Shown one piece after another: positions 22,945-36,500 of a stretch of 64,000 nucleotides of DNA. Numbering within the stretch: the stretch's first letter is position 1; each line of letters opens with the position of its first letter. The translations under genes were made by a program, and so were the position numbers. The stretch spans positions 3,129,651 to 3,193,650 of the forward strand of contig NW_024104665.1 in NCBI RefSeq assembly GCF_003945595.2. Reading direction: 5' to 3'. The DNA comes from Pipra filicauda. Its lineage: Eukaryota; Chordata; Aves; Passeriformes; Pipridae. The notes below the pieces were generated by a model, which saw only the letters and a program-made list of their open reading frames with translations, was not told the origin of the DNA and ran no database searches.

Positions 22945-24690
22945 ACTCATAGAATTATTTGTGTTAGAAAGGACTTTAGAGGTCATCTAGTTACAGCCCC
23001 CTGCCATGGGCAGGGTCACCTTCCAACAGACCAGGTTACTCAGAGCCCTGTCCAACCTGACCTTGAACACTTCCAAGGATGGGGCATCCACAACTTCTTT
23101 GGGCAACCTGTTCCACTGCCTCACCACCCTCACAGTAAAGAATTTCTTCCCGATATCTAATATAAACCTCCTCTCTTTCAGCTTAAGGCCATCCCTCCTT
23201 CTCCAATCACACATGCCCTTGTCAAAAGTAACCTGTTTAAGTACTGAAATGTTGCCATAACATCTCCCTGGAGTCTTCTCTTCTCCATGCTGGACAATGC
23301 CAACTCTCTCAGCCTGTCTTCATTGGAGAGGTGCTCCAGCCTCTGGTCACCTCACTGACCCTCCTCTGGACTCACTTCAACAGGTCCATGTCTTTACTAT
23401 GCTGGTGACCCCAGAGCTGGATGGGTTACACAAGAGCCAAGTAGAGGGGCAGAATCACCTCCCTCAACTTGCTGGTCATGCTGCTTTTGATGTAACCCTG
23501 GATACTATACTGGCTCTCTGGGCTGCAAGGACACACAGCTGGGCTGAGCTTCTCGTCAACCAACACCCCCAAGTCCTCCTCAGGGCTGCTCTCAGTCCTT
23601 TTTCTGCCCAACTTGCATTTGTGCTTGGGGTTGCTCTGGCCCAGGTGCAGGACCTTGTACTTGGCCTTGTTGAACTTCATGAGGTTTGCATGGGGCCACT
23701 TCTCAAGGCTGTCAAGGATCCACTGAATGGAATCCCTTCCCTCCAGTGTGTCAATGGCACCACACAGCTTGGTGTCATTGGGAAACTTGCTTAGGATGCA
23801 CTCGACCCCACTGTTCATGTCACCATCACAGATGATAAACAGCACTGGTCCCAGTGCCAGATAGTCTGCTCTCCCAAAGTCCAGGGTAGTGACCTTGTTG
23901 TGCACCTTTCTTGCTACCCAAAGGATCTCAAACTCCACCATAGCCACCAAGGCTTCCCTTTAGATTCACATTCCCCACTAGCTCCTCCTTGTTGGAGAGA
24001 ATAAAGTCCAGCATAGCACCTCTCTTGCTGGCTCCTCTTGGAGAAGGAAGCTTTTCAGGAACATCCTAGATTTTTTATGCCCTCTCTGTTGTCCCTCCAA
24101 CAGATATGGAGGTGGTTAAAATTCCCCATGAGGACCAGGGCTTGTGAATGAGAGGCTGCTCCTGTTTGTCTGTAGGGGGCTTCATCTACTTGGTCTTCCT
24201 GGCCTGGCAGCCTTTAGCAGACCCCCAGTATAATGCCACCCATCTTTGCCCTCCCTTTAATCCTGACCATAAGCTCTTGGAGGATGAGGATGGCTCCTCA
24301 TCCATCCTCAGGTGGAGCTCCATGGACTCCAACTTGACATAGATGGCATCACTGCCTCCTCATCTTCCTCATCTGCCCTTCCTCTAGAGCCTGTATCTTT
24401 CCATTCCAACACTCCACTCCTAGAAGCCATCCCACCACATCTCTGTGGTGCCAGTAAGATCACAGCCCTGCAGACACACACACATCTTTAACTCTGGTTT
24501 ATTTCCCACACCTCTTGCATAGAGGCATTTAAGTTGGGCCACTGGTGAAGTTGATTTACTGGCTGGAGTGGCTGGAATTCTTTGTACTGCTCTTCAGGTG
24601 CTCTCCTCCTGATCTCTGATCCTTATCCAGGCTCTGGGCATCTACTGCTGGCACTGGGTTATGTGACCTTCTGGATCTGTTCTCCATCAA
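22945..24690 (-). mobile_element. CR1 LINE, about 1.75 kb, internally deleted
   Basis: This is a minus-strand CR1 in CAMKMT intron 2. The 3' end is at 22945 (CATAGAAT). Reading leftward on the minus strand, the endonuclease region comes first: GNFNHLHICWRDN near 24090-24130, then an LDFI-type stretch near 24000. It passes directly into late reverse-transcriptase sequence (GPVLFI, FPNDTKLCGA, VLHLGQSN) around 23880-23650. Most of the central reverse transcriptase is missing, so the copy is dead. The minus frame at 23426-23950 is its remnant, and plus-strand frames here are antisense shadows. Confidence 0.93.
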
Positions 24691-27453
24691 AATATGTTTT
24701 TATTCATACAACCTTCATGTGTATTTGTTAGCTTTTTTCAAGTCCTATTTAACTTTGGAGGTATTTCACTTTACTGTTAAAAAATTATGCATGTGTTGAA
24801 TATGTGTTTCCTTAGGGAAAGGAAGATATATTAAGTAGGGCTATTTAAAAATATTTATTTAATATTACATTTCTAAATCTTTCTATTCTTAGTTGGGAAT
24901 GTGCTTTTAAATTTAAATTTGTTACGAATAGTTTTAGCACTGAAGTGATTATAGATTATAAAGATGCAGTGTCTCCCTGTGGAGATGGCGCCTGTCTTTT
25001 AGACAGGAAAATTATTCTTTTATTAGAGTTAAAAAAGGAGCAATCAATATCTTCAAATTTTCTATTTCAGGATATGGATTTGCTTTTAAATTGTAGGCTC
25101 ATTTTAAGAAAATAGAGAAGAAATAAGTTGTTTCTGTGTTAAAATATTTTCCATTGATCAGTCATTTGCTGTTTCCAATACTAAAGTGCAGAACTGAAAA
25201 GAACAATATCAGCAGCTTACAGGAAGGGTTAAATCTTTGTAAAGAGTGCTAAGTGTACTTTGCAAGATGTCATGCCTTTATTCTGAATATGAATGAACCT
25301 TTAGATAAAAATATGAAAGACATTATTAGATGATTCTAGACCTTTGGTTTAGAAATAAGGGGCACATTATTTGTCTGTGGCAAGTAGTATGTTAGAAGAT
25401 GGTTTTGGACTGAGTTCCACTGGCTGTTCCTCTTGGATATTTCTGCTAAAAACATTTTGAAGTTCTAATGGCTATTTTAGAAATAGATCTAAAATAAGTG
25501 AAGGGAAGCAGATTTCAAGGAATATTGCCTACTTCTTATGGACAATTTATGTGGATGTGATAAAATTGCTCTCTTCCGTTTATTGCATGCTAAGAGAAAA
25601 TGTGTGGGTTTAGCAGCACAAAGGCTTGGGCACAAGAGTTGGAAATTTAGGAAAGAGATAGAAAGTGATTTGGCAATTATTTCTTTCATTCACTATCAAG
25701 CTATGACTGTTCCATCATATTGCCCAAGACATGAGTATTTGTAATAAGAATTTGTAGTCAAAGATGCATTGGTTTGGTTTCTTACTGTATTAAGCTGCAG
25801 TCTAGAAGTGGATTGAAAGAGGAATTGACTTGTTCTGCTGTGCTCTGGCCCAGGAAAAGCATCTGTTCAGATAGCAAACTTTGTAGATAAATTTAAAGTT
25901 CTTAGTGGGCCACTGCGACATTTAATGGTGATACTCACCAAGGCTTTTTGTAAAGGACCCTTAATAGTAACGTTTTTACCATTATTCTGTCTTTCATTTT
26001 TTCACCAATATCGTACTTTTAGTTTGTATCTAGGTTAATAGTGTATGGTGGTATGCTGTGGTTTTGTTCTGTTTTTTTTTCCCATATTATGTGGAAATGT
26101 ATTCTGTCTTAGTCTTTGTAGATTTTTAAAGTTTTGTACAGGCACATATTTACTTGTATTATTTGTCCTTACTCAGTTAAGAATAGTATAAAAGAAGAGA
26201 AGAAACCTAGTTTTGTTTCATTATGGTTGATGAAAAGCATACCTTAATAGGGAGCTATTGAAGGCTCTTTTTATTCTACTGTCTATGGCTATTTTTAAAT
26301 ACATGTAAAAGTCTGCCACTTGTGTTGCCTGAATTGGAGAGGAAGGAACATTAATATATTTCAAAGACTGAACACACTCTATCTTTCTCTGACTTTATTT
26401 ATACATCCAAAGTGGATTTATGTGTAGTCCAGAGTAAGGAATTTTGCTTTGTTTCGAAGGGGGAGAAACATGAGTTGATTTAGTTTCTCTTTCCTAGATT
26501 TGTCTTCTATAACTCACTACCTCAGCCATAGAAATTTTTGCCTATTGTACCTTGAAGATTTATAAGAACACTGTGAATCAGATTAACCATGCTGTCCTGA
26601 AGTTCACTTTCTCCATGATGCTTACCTGTGCTTGTTTGAAGTACTTTGTTGATCTCAGCAATCACAGCTTTAAACTTCTTTGAACTGTACAACATCCATC
26701 ACATATTTCAAAGCACTGAATACTAATGTTCTTTTGTATTTTGAAATGCCTATGGAAATTTATGGGAATTTGGGGTTGAGGTTTAACTACAAGCTTGTGT
26801 GGTTCCTTTCCTTGACTTCCATAATTCAGTGCACATGACACTTACAGACTCTCTGCGGGCAGTTTGTTAGCAGTACTGTGGAAAGCTGTGATTATGACAG
26901 GCAGCCACAGAAATGAGATGTGTCATATCCCAGCAGTTTTCTCTGGGCTTGGTAATGGAGGAGCAGCTGATGGGATGGGACAGTGAAGCAGCAGCTGTTA
27001 CAGAGCTGCTGAGAAGGTATTCAGAGCAGTGGATTCCAAACTAGAAGCTGTGGTTTATGGGTGCAGGACTGAGTAGCATGGTACTTATGGCAGAATTTGG
27101 AGTTAGAGAATACCTGTATCTGCAGGTGCAAGTAACTTTTAGTCTGCGAGTAAGGTCTGCGGTGGAAGAGAGTTGGGGAATAGCTGGTGCAGAGTTTGGA
27201 GGCTTTACAAATACAGCCCTCTGAATGGAGAAACATGGCTATTGCTGTTTGGAAGTGTGTTTCCGTGAGCTCTTCCTTTCACAAGTAGATCAGCTGCTGG
27301 CATGTTTCTTCCCGCAGTCCTAAAACTTGTTTGCAAGAGAGCTTATGATCAATTCCTCACTGTTTGGGTTCCATAACTGTTAAGTGGTTACCGATGGATT
27401 TATATGCCTCTTCTTTAGCCTGGAATAGGCTAAAGCTTTATCAGCAGGAAGAG

Positions 27454-28008
27454 TGCGGTGGGTTGACCTTGGCTGGACACCAGGTGCCCACTAAGCCACT
27501 CTATCATTCCCCTTCCCAGACAGACGGGGGAGAGACAATAAGATAGAAAATGATTCGTAGGTTGAGATAGGGCAGTTTACTAAAGCAAAAGAGAAAGTTT
27601 GCACAAAGTGAAGAGGAGAATAACAAGGTTTATTCTCTACTTCCCATTAGTAAGCGATGTCCGGGTACTTCCGGGAAGCAGGGCTTCAACATGCGTAGCA
27701 GTTGCTCAGCAGGCAGACGTAAATAACAAGTGCCCCCTCTTCCTGCTCCTTTCCCTATCTTTTATATCTGAGCTGATGTCATATGGTACAGAATATCCCT
27801 TTGGTTAGTTTGGGTCAGCTGGCCTGGTTTTGTCCCCTCTGAGAATCTTGCCCTCAACTGGGAAAGGAATGTTACAGTGCTGATGCTGTGCTCAGCAGTA
27901 GCCAAAACGCTGGTGTGTTATCAACACCTTTCCAGCTACCAATGCAAAGCACAGCACTGTGAGGGCTACTATGGGGAAGTGAACTCCATCTCAACCAGTC
28001 CCAATACA
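27454..28008 (+). mobile_element. Solo LTR of an avian endogenous retrovirus
   Basis: This 555-bp element begins TGCGGTGGGTTGACC and ends CCCAATACA, so it has TG...CA termini. Perfect 5-bp duplications AAGAG lie at 27449-27453 and 28009-28013. It shares blocks with the LTR at 44551-45139, such as GATGTCATATGGT (27774-27786), GAATATCCCTTT, and AGTTTGGGTCA. A TATA-like TTTTATATC precedes the GATGTCA block. No internal retroviral genes are present, so it is a solo LTR left by recombination. A 5-bp duplication is typical of ERVL-type elements; the class is inferred. Confidence 0.92.
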
Positions 28009-29791
28009 AAGAGATATTTTCCTATCATGCTAATTGACTCCAGAAGATTAGCTGTTACTAATGTGGAGTAGTTTTAACATAGTCCGTAGAGATAATATGG
28101 TTCAGACCTGAGATGTGAGCTTTGGAGTAAATGAGGGCAGATTTGCTATCCAATCACTGTTGAGATAGTGGCTACTCCTCTCATTCTAGATCGGGCTTGC
28201 TCCCTTCTTTTGTTCAGTGCAGGTTTCATAAGCTGACCAGACTAAAGGACATAGCTGTTGAATTCAAACCCTGTCCCATTTCATAATGACTGTGGAGTGG
28301 GCTTTTGGAAGACTGAGGAGAAGAGGATGTCCCCCATAGCAAATCTGGATGCTTCTCGTCATTAGATTATGTCTCACTTCTGTAATTGCCATGAATTATA
28401 TTTGTGAAAGCAAGAAGGAGGTTGCTGAGACAGAGTTAGAGAAAGAGACTTTGAATATTGCAGGGAGCCAGAGAAGGGTGTCAGCGCAAAGTGCCCCTAG
28501 AGACCAACGGAGCAAAGGTTGGAGTGTGTTGTGTTTGTACTTGGACCCCACAAGCTATGGCTTTTTGTGTTTATCTGCCTTTTGACCCTGAAGCATACAA
28601 ATTGTATTCTTTTCTAGACCAGGACACTTCACTTACTTCTGTTTTAATTATTCATAGCATTCTGTTAAACTACTGATACTAGATTACTAAATTTTTCGTC
28701 CTTACCTTTATTTGCTTCACTTGGAGAGCTACATGATAAATCTCTTTTATATATGAACTCTGTACATAAAGAAATTGAGGGGGAAAAAGCCAAAACCAAA
28801 GCATGCTATCTCAAGACTAGTCTGCATGCCAACAAAGATTAAAATATTTCTTTACTTTGTCAACATGTCCCTCCCCCATCTTACATTCATTTAGAGATGA
28901 GACATTCACAGCTGTCTGAGAGACCCTAACTGCCTCAGACATATGCACAGTTACAGAGTTTGTAGGATGCTTAGGATTCAACAGGGGAGAATTTAAAGGG
29001 CAGCTCTGTGGTTGGTAGAACAGATCCTCTCTGCTTTCTTGTCACTTCCCTTGAACTAGCCATGGTGTATCAGTTGCCCAATTTGATTGAAAACAAACTT
29101 GCAAAAAAGAGGAAGAAAAAGTGCATTTAAAATCCAAATGACCCATCAGAATTCTTGTAAGCTTCCACTGTACATAAGGAATGTATTTTTGATTTGTTTT
29201 TATGTAGCTGGGAGAATAGCATTAATATCCAGTTGAATCTTTTGTAACATCTTACATGTATTTTGTTGCCCCTGTTTATGTTAACTTGATTTCCATTTGA
29301 TTTTCATTTTTTTAAGAATTAGTCTAGTTGCTGTTTGGTGCTTCGCTTCTCAAAATTTATGTTCATGTTTATTTAATGCTTATGCTTATCAGAAGCTATA
29401 AATAGTGGATTTTTAAATAATAAATATGCAATTTCTTATTTGCGTAAAGGTCGATTTTTTTTTTTTTCATTCTTACAACATTTTTCCTTTAGGAAAAAAA
29501 AGCAGAGAGAATGAGAACTAATTTTGTAGGTGCTAGAATTGTTTGATTTATTAATTTTTTTGGTGTGTCCAATTAGGATGCTCCTAAACAGCCTTAGAAG
29601 CTATATTTGAAACACTGTTAAAAACAGTGTTTTTACTATCTATTTTACTGCCTTGCTGAATTCTTTTTAGATTTTTTTAATGCATTTGTGAAACAACTGT
29701 GTGATCTGATGTTGTGAAGCATAAGATTTTAATATTTTTTTCATTTTGGGCCTAGATTATCTTCGAACAGGTGAAAGAAATTTAGATGCTT

Positions 29792-29805
29792 TGTGTGTGT
29801 GTGTG
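29792..29805. repeat. (TG)7 microsatellite
   Basis: Seven TG units lie in CAMKMT intron 2. The tract is short. Confidence 0.9.
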
Positions 29806-30470
29806 CGAATTCAGCTGGCCTGATATGTATAACATGTAAATTTTTATTTAAATTTTGTGTATATTCTTTCTGCTGCTGTCAGTGCTTTTCTCGCTGTATT
29901 CTAAAATTTGCAGTTGATGTGTGAAATTTAGTTAATGAATTTATTATCCCCAGTTTTGAATGTTTATTTCACTTGGGTTATGCAAATGTAAAACCAAAGA
30001 AAATGCAGTTCACTGAACACATTAATCAATTTAATTGTTCACATTAATTTAATTAAGTGTTCTTGCTTTTGTGGGAGAAAATAGGAATGTGTGTACAGCT
30101 GCTGCTTAGAAATAGTCTTTTGGTTTTCCTCTTCAAGGAAATAAAGCTGCTGATAAAGCTTTACCAAAATTCTTTATTTTCTATATGTGACTTCTAGAAC
30201 TAAATAAAATTTGATGCTCCTTGGAAATGTTTTCCTCTTGGTATTAGTTTTGGAGCAACACATTCCTGATGCATGGATTTTCAGTGATAGGACTTTGAAA
30301 ACTAATGTTTGTCCCCTTGTTTTCCCCCTGGTGGTTACAGTAGTACCTGTTTGCTAGTTCACTGTGAACGAGTTGGTGAGAAGGGAATGAAGAGACAAGA
30401 TGGGGTTTTTTTTAATTGTTTACATGTTGGTAAAATCACAATTTATGTTTTCTTTTATGTTTTCTTCCAG

Positions 30471-30535
30471 ATTTCACAATGGTCTCTTAAATGTTAAAGA
30501 TGTTCTTACAAGTTTTGACAACACGGGGAATGTCT
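30471..30535 (+). CDS. CAMKMT: CAMKMT exon 3
   Basis: This 65-bp exon completes codon 89, encodes residues 90-110 and starts codon 111. The acceptor is TTTTCTTCCAG and the donor is GTAAGT. LNVKDVLTSFDNTGNVC is nearly identical to the human LNVEDVLTSFDNTGNVC. The exon is too short to appear as an ORF and was found by phase and similarity. The SAM-binding motif (ELGGG in human) lies in later exons outside the window. Confidence 0.97.
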
Positions 30536-33500
30536 GTAAGTCACTGTTTATTTAAAGACAGTATTATGTTGATAGAAGTCTAAACGCATCAATGTAAAAT
30601 ATTTCTGTATGAGCCTTCAATAACCATTTTGTTTAGCTGAGAAACTCCATTACTGTGGTCAGAGGTACCATAACATTTTACATGTTACAGGTTTACGTAG
30701 CACAGTTGTTTGTGTGGGTACACCCTCAAGTCATCCCAGTGCAGGTTATTTTTGGTTCTGTGACTGTGGTGGGGACATTAGAGCAGCTGAACTGGGTTGG
30801 ACAAAAAATTAGTTTAGCCCATTGATTTGTGTTGGCCTTTGGCCAGCAGTAGCTGTGTGGGGAACAACAGCGTGAGAACATGGGAAGCAAACAACAGCAC
30901 TTCCAGCTTGGAGTGGATAAACTGAAATCACAGAAACACAAAAGAAAACACACAGTCAAGTTGTGAAATTGCTCCCCACAGAATGTCTTGGTTCCTAAAA
31001 CATGAATTCAGAAAAGCAAAAGGGGAAAAAAATTGTGCAAGAAAAATTCACTGTGGCTGTTAAATATAAAGACATCACTTATGGCTTAGGAAGTGCTGGG
31101 TCTTAGGAGAATTAATGGGGCAGTAGGATGATATGTTTGTCCTGATCTTTCACTGTTGTCTAAGCATCAGTTACTGGCTGCATTAACCTGAGACAAGATG
31201 AGCTGTAAGTGGGCCATCAATGTCTGACCCAGTATGGCTCTGCTTCAGTATACTTATTAATAAAATTATCTATGCTACTAATGGACTTGAATTATAGAAT
31301 TGTGTTAGACTGTGGAAACTAAGCCAAGCAATAATATTGAAATACTTTTGATGTGATGAGTAATTACTGTTATATAATTATATACATATCATTCTTATTT
31401 GATTATTCTGCCTTATCTTTCTGATTGGTTTTTTTGTTTTCAAATATACCAATAAAGTTGGTAAAGTGAAATAATTAGGAAAAAAACTTAAATAGGGCTT
31501 TGGATCCAGAAAAAATATTGTTATATTAGTTCATTAGATAACAACTTGAGTATTTATTTTGAACGGCAGAGAAAATATTTTGTGTGTGTGTTTAGAAGTG
31601 CTTCACACAGTGGATCAGGACAGTGTACCTTACTCTGTGAAACATGTTAACATGATCTCTCAATCTTTGTTTTTTTGTGTGAGCGCTTAAATTGTGCTCA
31701 ATCTACACAAATTTCCCTGTTAACACAAATAATTTACTCCACTAAAGTTTTCATATGCTTTCCTATTGATAGGTGTGTTGTCAGCTCTTCCGTTAACTTT
31801 TTCCAGTATTTCAGCTACTTTCATATTGATTGCAGGTGGTAGAACAAGACTTACACTCTAATAGGCACACAGCCGGTGCTAACGCAGGAGTAATGTGACA
31901 TTTGTAGTTCTTCTTACTGTTTATCTGTATATACAAAGATTCACATTTGTCCTTCTGTATTCAGTATTTCTTTGAGGGTTCATGCTGTGCCATTATATAC
32001 AATGTTTGCTAAGTCATTTCCAGATTCATGCTCCCCATTTTTAAATGTCTTTGTGTCTATCTGTATTGATCTACATATTGGTGATTTATGCCTATTTTAC
32101 TATGCACCCTAGATTACACTCTGTAAGGGTAATGGTATAATTTTTATCTTCTGGCAGCATGCAGTATTAGCTTGGAGTGTAATAATCATACTTTTTTGCT
32201 ACCACCTGTATGGAATAAATATTCTGTGTCCAAGCCAGAGTAACTATGTGTCTGTCACACCATCATAGTAAAGTTCCCCCAACCATGTGTTTACTGAGCT
32301 GCTCTATTTGGCTCATACCTGACTGAATTTCTGTGCACTCTCATTGTCACTTGATTTGAATTGTCTCTTTCTTCGACCTTTTCCTGGGTATTTTCTGACT
32401 CTCTTTGTGTTAACCCACCGTGGAAATGATGGAGGGGTCACCTCCTTTGACCTGCTAAGGTAACTACTGTTTTATTTCTAAAATTAGGTTGACTATTTTT
32501 TACAACTACCGTAGTGTTCTGTAAGAACTTTGTATTATCAAATCATAACCTACTCTAAAAAACCCCCAAATATTTCTAAAATGGTCTTTAGCAGTATCAG
32601 ATTGTTTCTTCTAATACCTAATACTAACAGAGTTAGCCAGTATTGAACATACTGTCACCGCAGCATGCTCTGTGAGGGGACACCTTGAAAAATTACAGAC
32701 TTCAGTGTTCTTTTGGGACCCTACACAGCCAGAATTTATTTATTGTGCACTAAACTTCACTTAAACTATTTGGACTGAGTTGTCAGAAAAGAGGTAAATA
32801 CTTTAGTTTTCTGTGTGTTTGTTTTGGCTGTGATACAGCAAATTTATCAGCAAGATTAATGTTTTGCTAGTGAATGTTAGATCATGAAATAATTGTGTAT
32901 TAAACAGATTAGATGTTGTAAATACTGAAACATATTGCATATTAAATCCTTTTAAAACATAATTTGCTTCAAACAACAAGATTTGTGTGATTTTAGGGGA
33001 AGTTGTTTTGTTTCTTCTAGTAAGTATTTTCTGTTAAAACAAGCTCTTTCACGGAGCATTTCTATGCTCTTTCTGTTTCACATTTTGATCTCTCTTCTTA
33101 TTGTTTTTAACAGTCACATCACCATACACCATCAAAAGAAAAGTGGTAGAGCAGACTCTAGTTAATACCAGTTTTGCTATACTACCAGTAGGTATCAACT
33201 CAGTACAAGATGTGCCACTAGCTGGCAGCATTATATAAAATATCAATAAGCAGCTTTTGAGGAATACTCATGACTGCTTCCAAAGGCACTGCCTTATACC
33301 AGTAAGACTTCAGGACAAAAGTGGAGACAGCTGCAGTAGCTCTAAATGGTGTATTGCAAGGTCCCAAGTGTTAACTCTGAAAATTGCCTCTGTACAATAT
33401 CTCGTTCAAACTTGGTATGTACACTTGTATTCTGTCCTTTTCAAAAAGATTTTGCATTTTCACTGTAGGATTGCTACTGTAAATGAAAACTCACACTATA

Positions 33501-36500
33501 AATTGCAATTAGCTTTCACTCTCCCAGAAAAATGTGAAATTTCGTTCTTCTCCTGTTCCTCTCTTGTTTGTGAGAGAGTGGTTTCCACATGAAAACTCTA
33601 AATGAATTCTCCACACAGACAGGATGCAATGCTAAATGCACTTCATTCAGCTTTAATTCTATGCAAAAACAGGAGGCAGGGAAAAGAGGACTGGAATGAA
33701 GGAAAGGATCAGTCTGTTCATTTTAGACAACAATATGCCATCTGTTAAAAAGATGGTACATCCTGACACCATCTCTAGTCCTGAGGTAGTCCTTTAAAAG
33801 AAATGATGCATCCCAGGCCAAAGGTTCAGTGGTGGCATTGTGGGACAGCATGAGTTGGCCCCTGAAGCCACATGCCACATTCATTCTTGCAGAAGAAACT
33901 GTCCAAAAATTAAGGAAAAGTCTACAAGGATGAGCTTTTGAGATTATCACCTTCCGTTGCCTTTCCAAGTGGGAGAAAGCAGTTATGACTGAAGTGCTTG
34001 TATGACTATGTCCCTGAAGTAATAATTTTAAATTATGTATACATTTAAATTAAGTGAAATGATCAAGGTCCAAAATATAAACCTCTTTACTCATTGCCAC
34101 CAGCCTATGCAAGCTACAGAGTATGTAAAGGAGAATTTCAAGAAATGAAATACAGCGTGTTTTGGGATTTTCATTTAGTATCTACCTGATGTTGACACAG
34201 AAACAAGATAGTCCAGAATGCTCAAGTAGTATAAAATTGCAAATATGCTATATGTAATAACAAAACATTTTCTTGTAAACTGCACATAGAATTAGTTAAT
34301 AATATAACCATTTTCAAGAAACAACATGTGCAACACATATTCATTTTATTTTCTACTTGGTTGAGTGTACAGTTATATGTTTTAGAACTAAAAGAGCAGC
34401 AGAGGGTGCTACAGTTACAGAGCTACCCAGGCATATACTCCAAAATTGTTGTTCCTGTAGGCAAGTAAATCCTGCAAACACTTAAGCTTTCTTTTTGAGG
34501 TAGTTGTAAATAGTATAGCTTTAAATAGAATTACGTATTCACTTTTTTCTTCATTTTTTTTCTATTTTTTGAGTTTTATTGGTGGAAAATGTTGCACAGT
34601 TTCCTGGATATAGTTACTGTTACAAAACACCTACTCAACATCTTTAGAACTAGGTTTGTTTGTGCTAATTTTACATTTAGAAGTTCCAGTCTCTGCAACA
34701 AATTTTACATTGGATTTTTTTTTTAAATTTTAATATGTTCTGCCCCAAGTAAATAAGCTAGTGAAACTGGAAAATGTTTTTTTTTCCTTTTCATAAAAAT
34801 AACAAGAGGGAAAAAGTTTTCTTAAATTTTAGACCCACATCACATTTTTTGGAAACAGGTATCAAGGGGAAAAAAAGAAAAGAAAAGAAAAAAATTTCTC
34901 CTTTTAGTTTGCACTTTTTTGCAGACTGTATTAATTTTAAAATTATGCTTACTTAAAACTTGTAATCATGTCACTTTTTTTTCCTAATTTACTTAAGAAA
35001 AATATTTTAAAATCTATTCTAAAACAAAGAACCTTTTCTTCTTTCTTCCTTGCTCTCAAATAACTAGAATGAGAGGGGGGGTCTTCTTTCTTGGTAGTAG
35101 TATATGAGGATGTGTTTAGAGGGCTACTTGTTTCTTCAGAGCTCTCACTGCATGACTCATAGGTAGGTGAGCTCCTCTATGGAGAGATCATGTCAGCTAC
35201 TGAATTATTATGCCTGGAGGGATAGATGCCATAAAGTTACCTGGGGAAAATCATGGCACGGCATCCTTTGTGGCAGCAGAGGTGCTCCTGTATTTCATGT
35301 AACGCTACCTAGAATCAACAAGGGAACAGATTGTGTTTTTCAGGTGCTGCTGTGGAAGTTTCCCCCATTTTTTTGAGTAAACATCTTATTTTCAGTGGTG
35401 AAAGGCACATTGACTTGGATATGGTTCCTCTCTGTCCGTGACTCAGTGGGTATTCTCACCTGAAGAAACTGCCTCTCACTGTCTTCTGAGCCTCCTCTCA
35501 TTCCATAGGTGTGGCAGTTTGAAATTGTTTACCAGGTCAGAACCTCAGACACTCTTGAAAACCTTCAACAGAAAATACATTGACTGGAAGAGTGTCTAAA
35601 TAGCAATGATACATGCTGTTTTGAATGAAATATTGTATTTATGATACCTACAATTTACTATTCACTCTGCAGCTTCCTTTTAAATAAAACATTTCATAAT
35701 CAGGGTTAAGAAAAAACAGCTGTTTCCTCCCTCCCCCCCTCCGATTCACTCCACTGATTCAGTTTGTGGCATCATCCCAAGTAGTCACATTGACATGACC
35801 AACATAAAGCATATGGAATAGAGCAGAAAATAAGTATTTGGGGAGAAGCAGGCACCTTTTAAAATACTCTTCTTGTTCTTATGAAACTGGTCTCTGATGA
35901 AACATCGGTGATTTGTCTAAGTACTGAAATTATTTGGCTTTTCCCCACTAAATCTTCTGTTCTGAAAAGAGGAATCATAACTCTGATCAGGAATCTGTTT
36001 CCTCTAGACAGTGTTTTTCCTTCTCCATATTCCAATCGTTATCTTTGTGCCTATACTTTCAATCATGGCACCACCTCAGAGAAGTGGGAAGTGAAGAAAT
36101 CCAGATCTGTTGTCTTAATCAGTTGGCATAAATAGGTTTCTAAGTGTACTACTTGTGGTAGTCTGATTTCATGCACTAGTGTTGACCTGAAGTATTTTTG
36201 AAACTATTCGGTGTATTCTAAAGTTGTATCTTTTGATTTAAATTAGTTAAAATTTTGAAGATATGGTATAACACCTTAAATTAGATTGGTAGAAGGAGAA
36301 GAGTATGAATTATTGTAATTGATTTCATGGGTTTTACTTTTACATTAAGTAGCTTATCTTAATCACCTTTTTAATTGGGATAGGGCAGGATAACAATGGT
36401 AAGCATCCCTATAAGGTGTGTTGTGTTATTAATTAAGCTTAGTCTTTTAATGCACTGTAGAGTTTTCTCTAAAAATATTTCAAATTTGAGCATAATTGAA

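Larger units (their letters stand above)
19172..30470 (+). other. CAMKMT: CAMKMT intron 2
   Basis: This is 11.3 kb of AT-rich intron. It contains the internally deleted CR1 (22945-24690), a solo LTR (27454-28008) and a short TG repeat (29792). No recognised exon or RNA gene is present in 19.2-22.9, 24.7-27.4 or 28.0-30.4 kb. Confidence 0.85.

Noticed and set aside
23006..23794. Plus-strand frames of up to 165 codons
   Set aside because: They are antisense to the CR1 copy, whose minus-strand frame encodes the recognisable LINE motifs.
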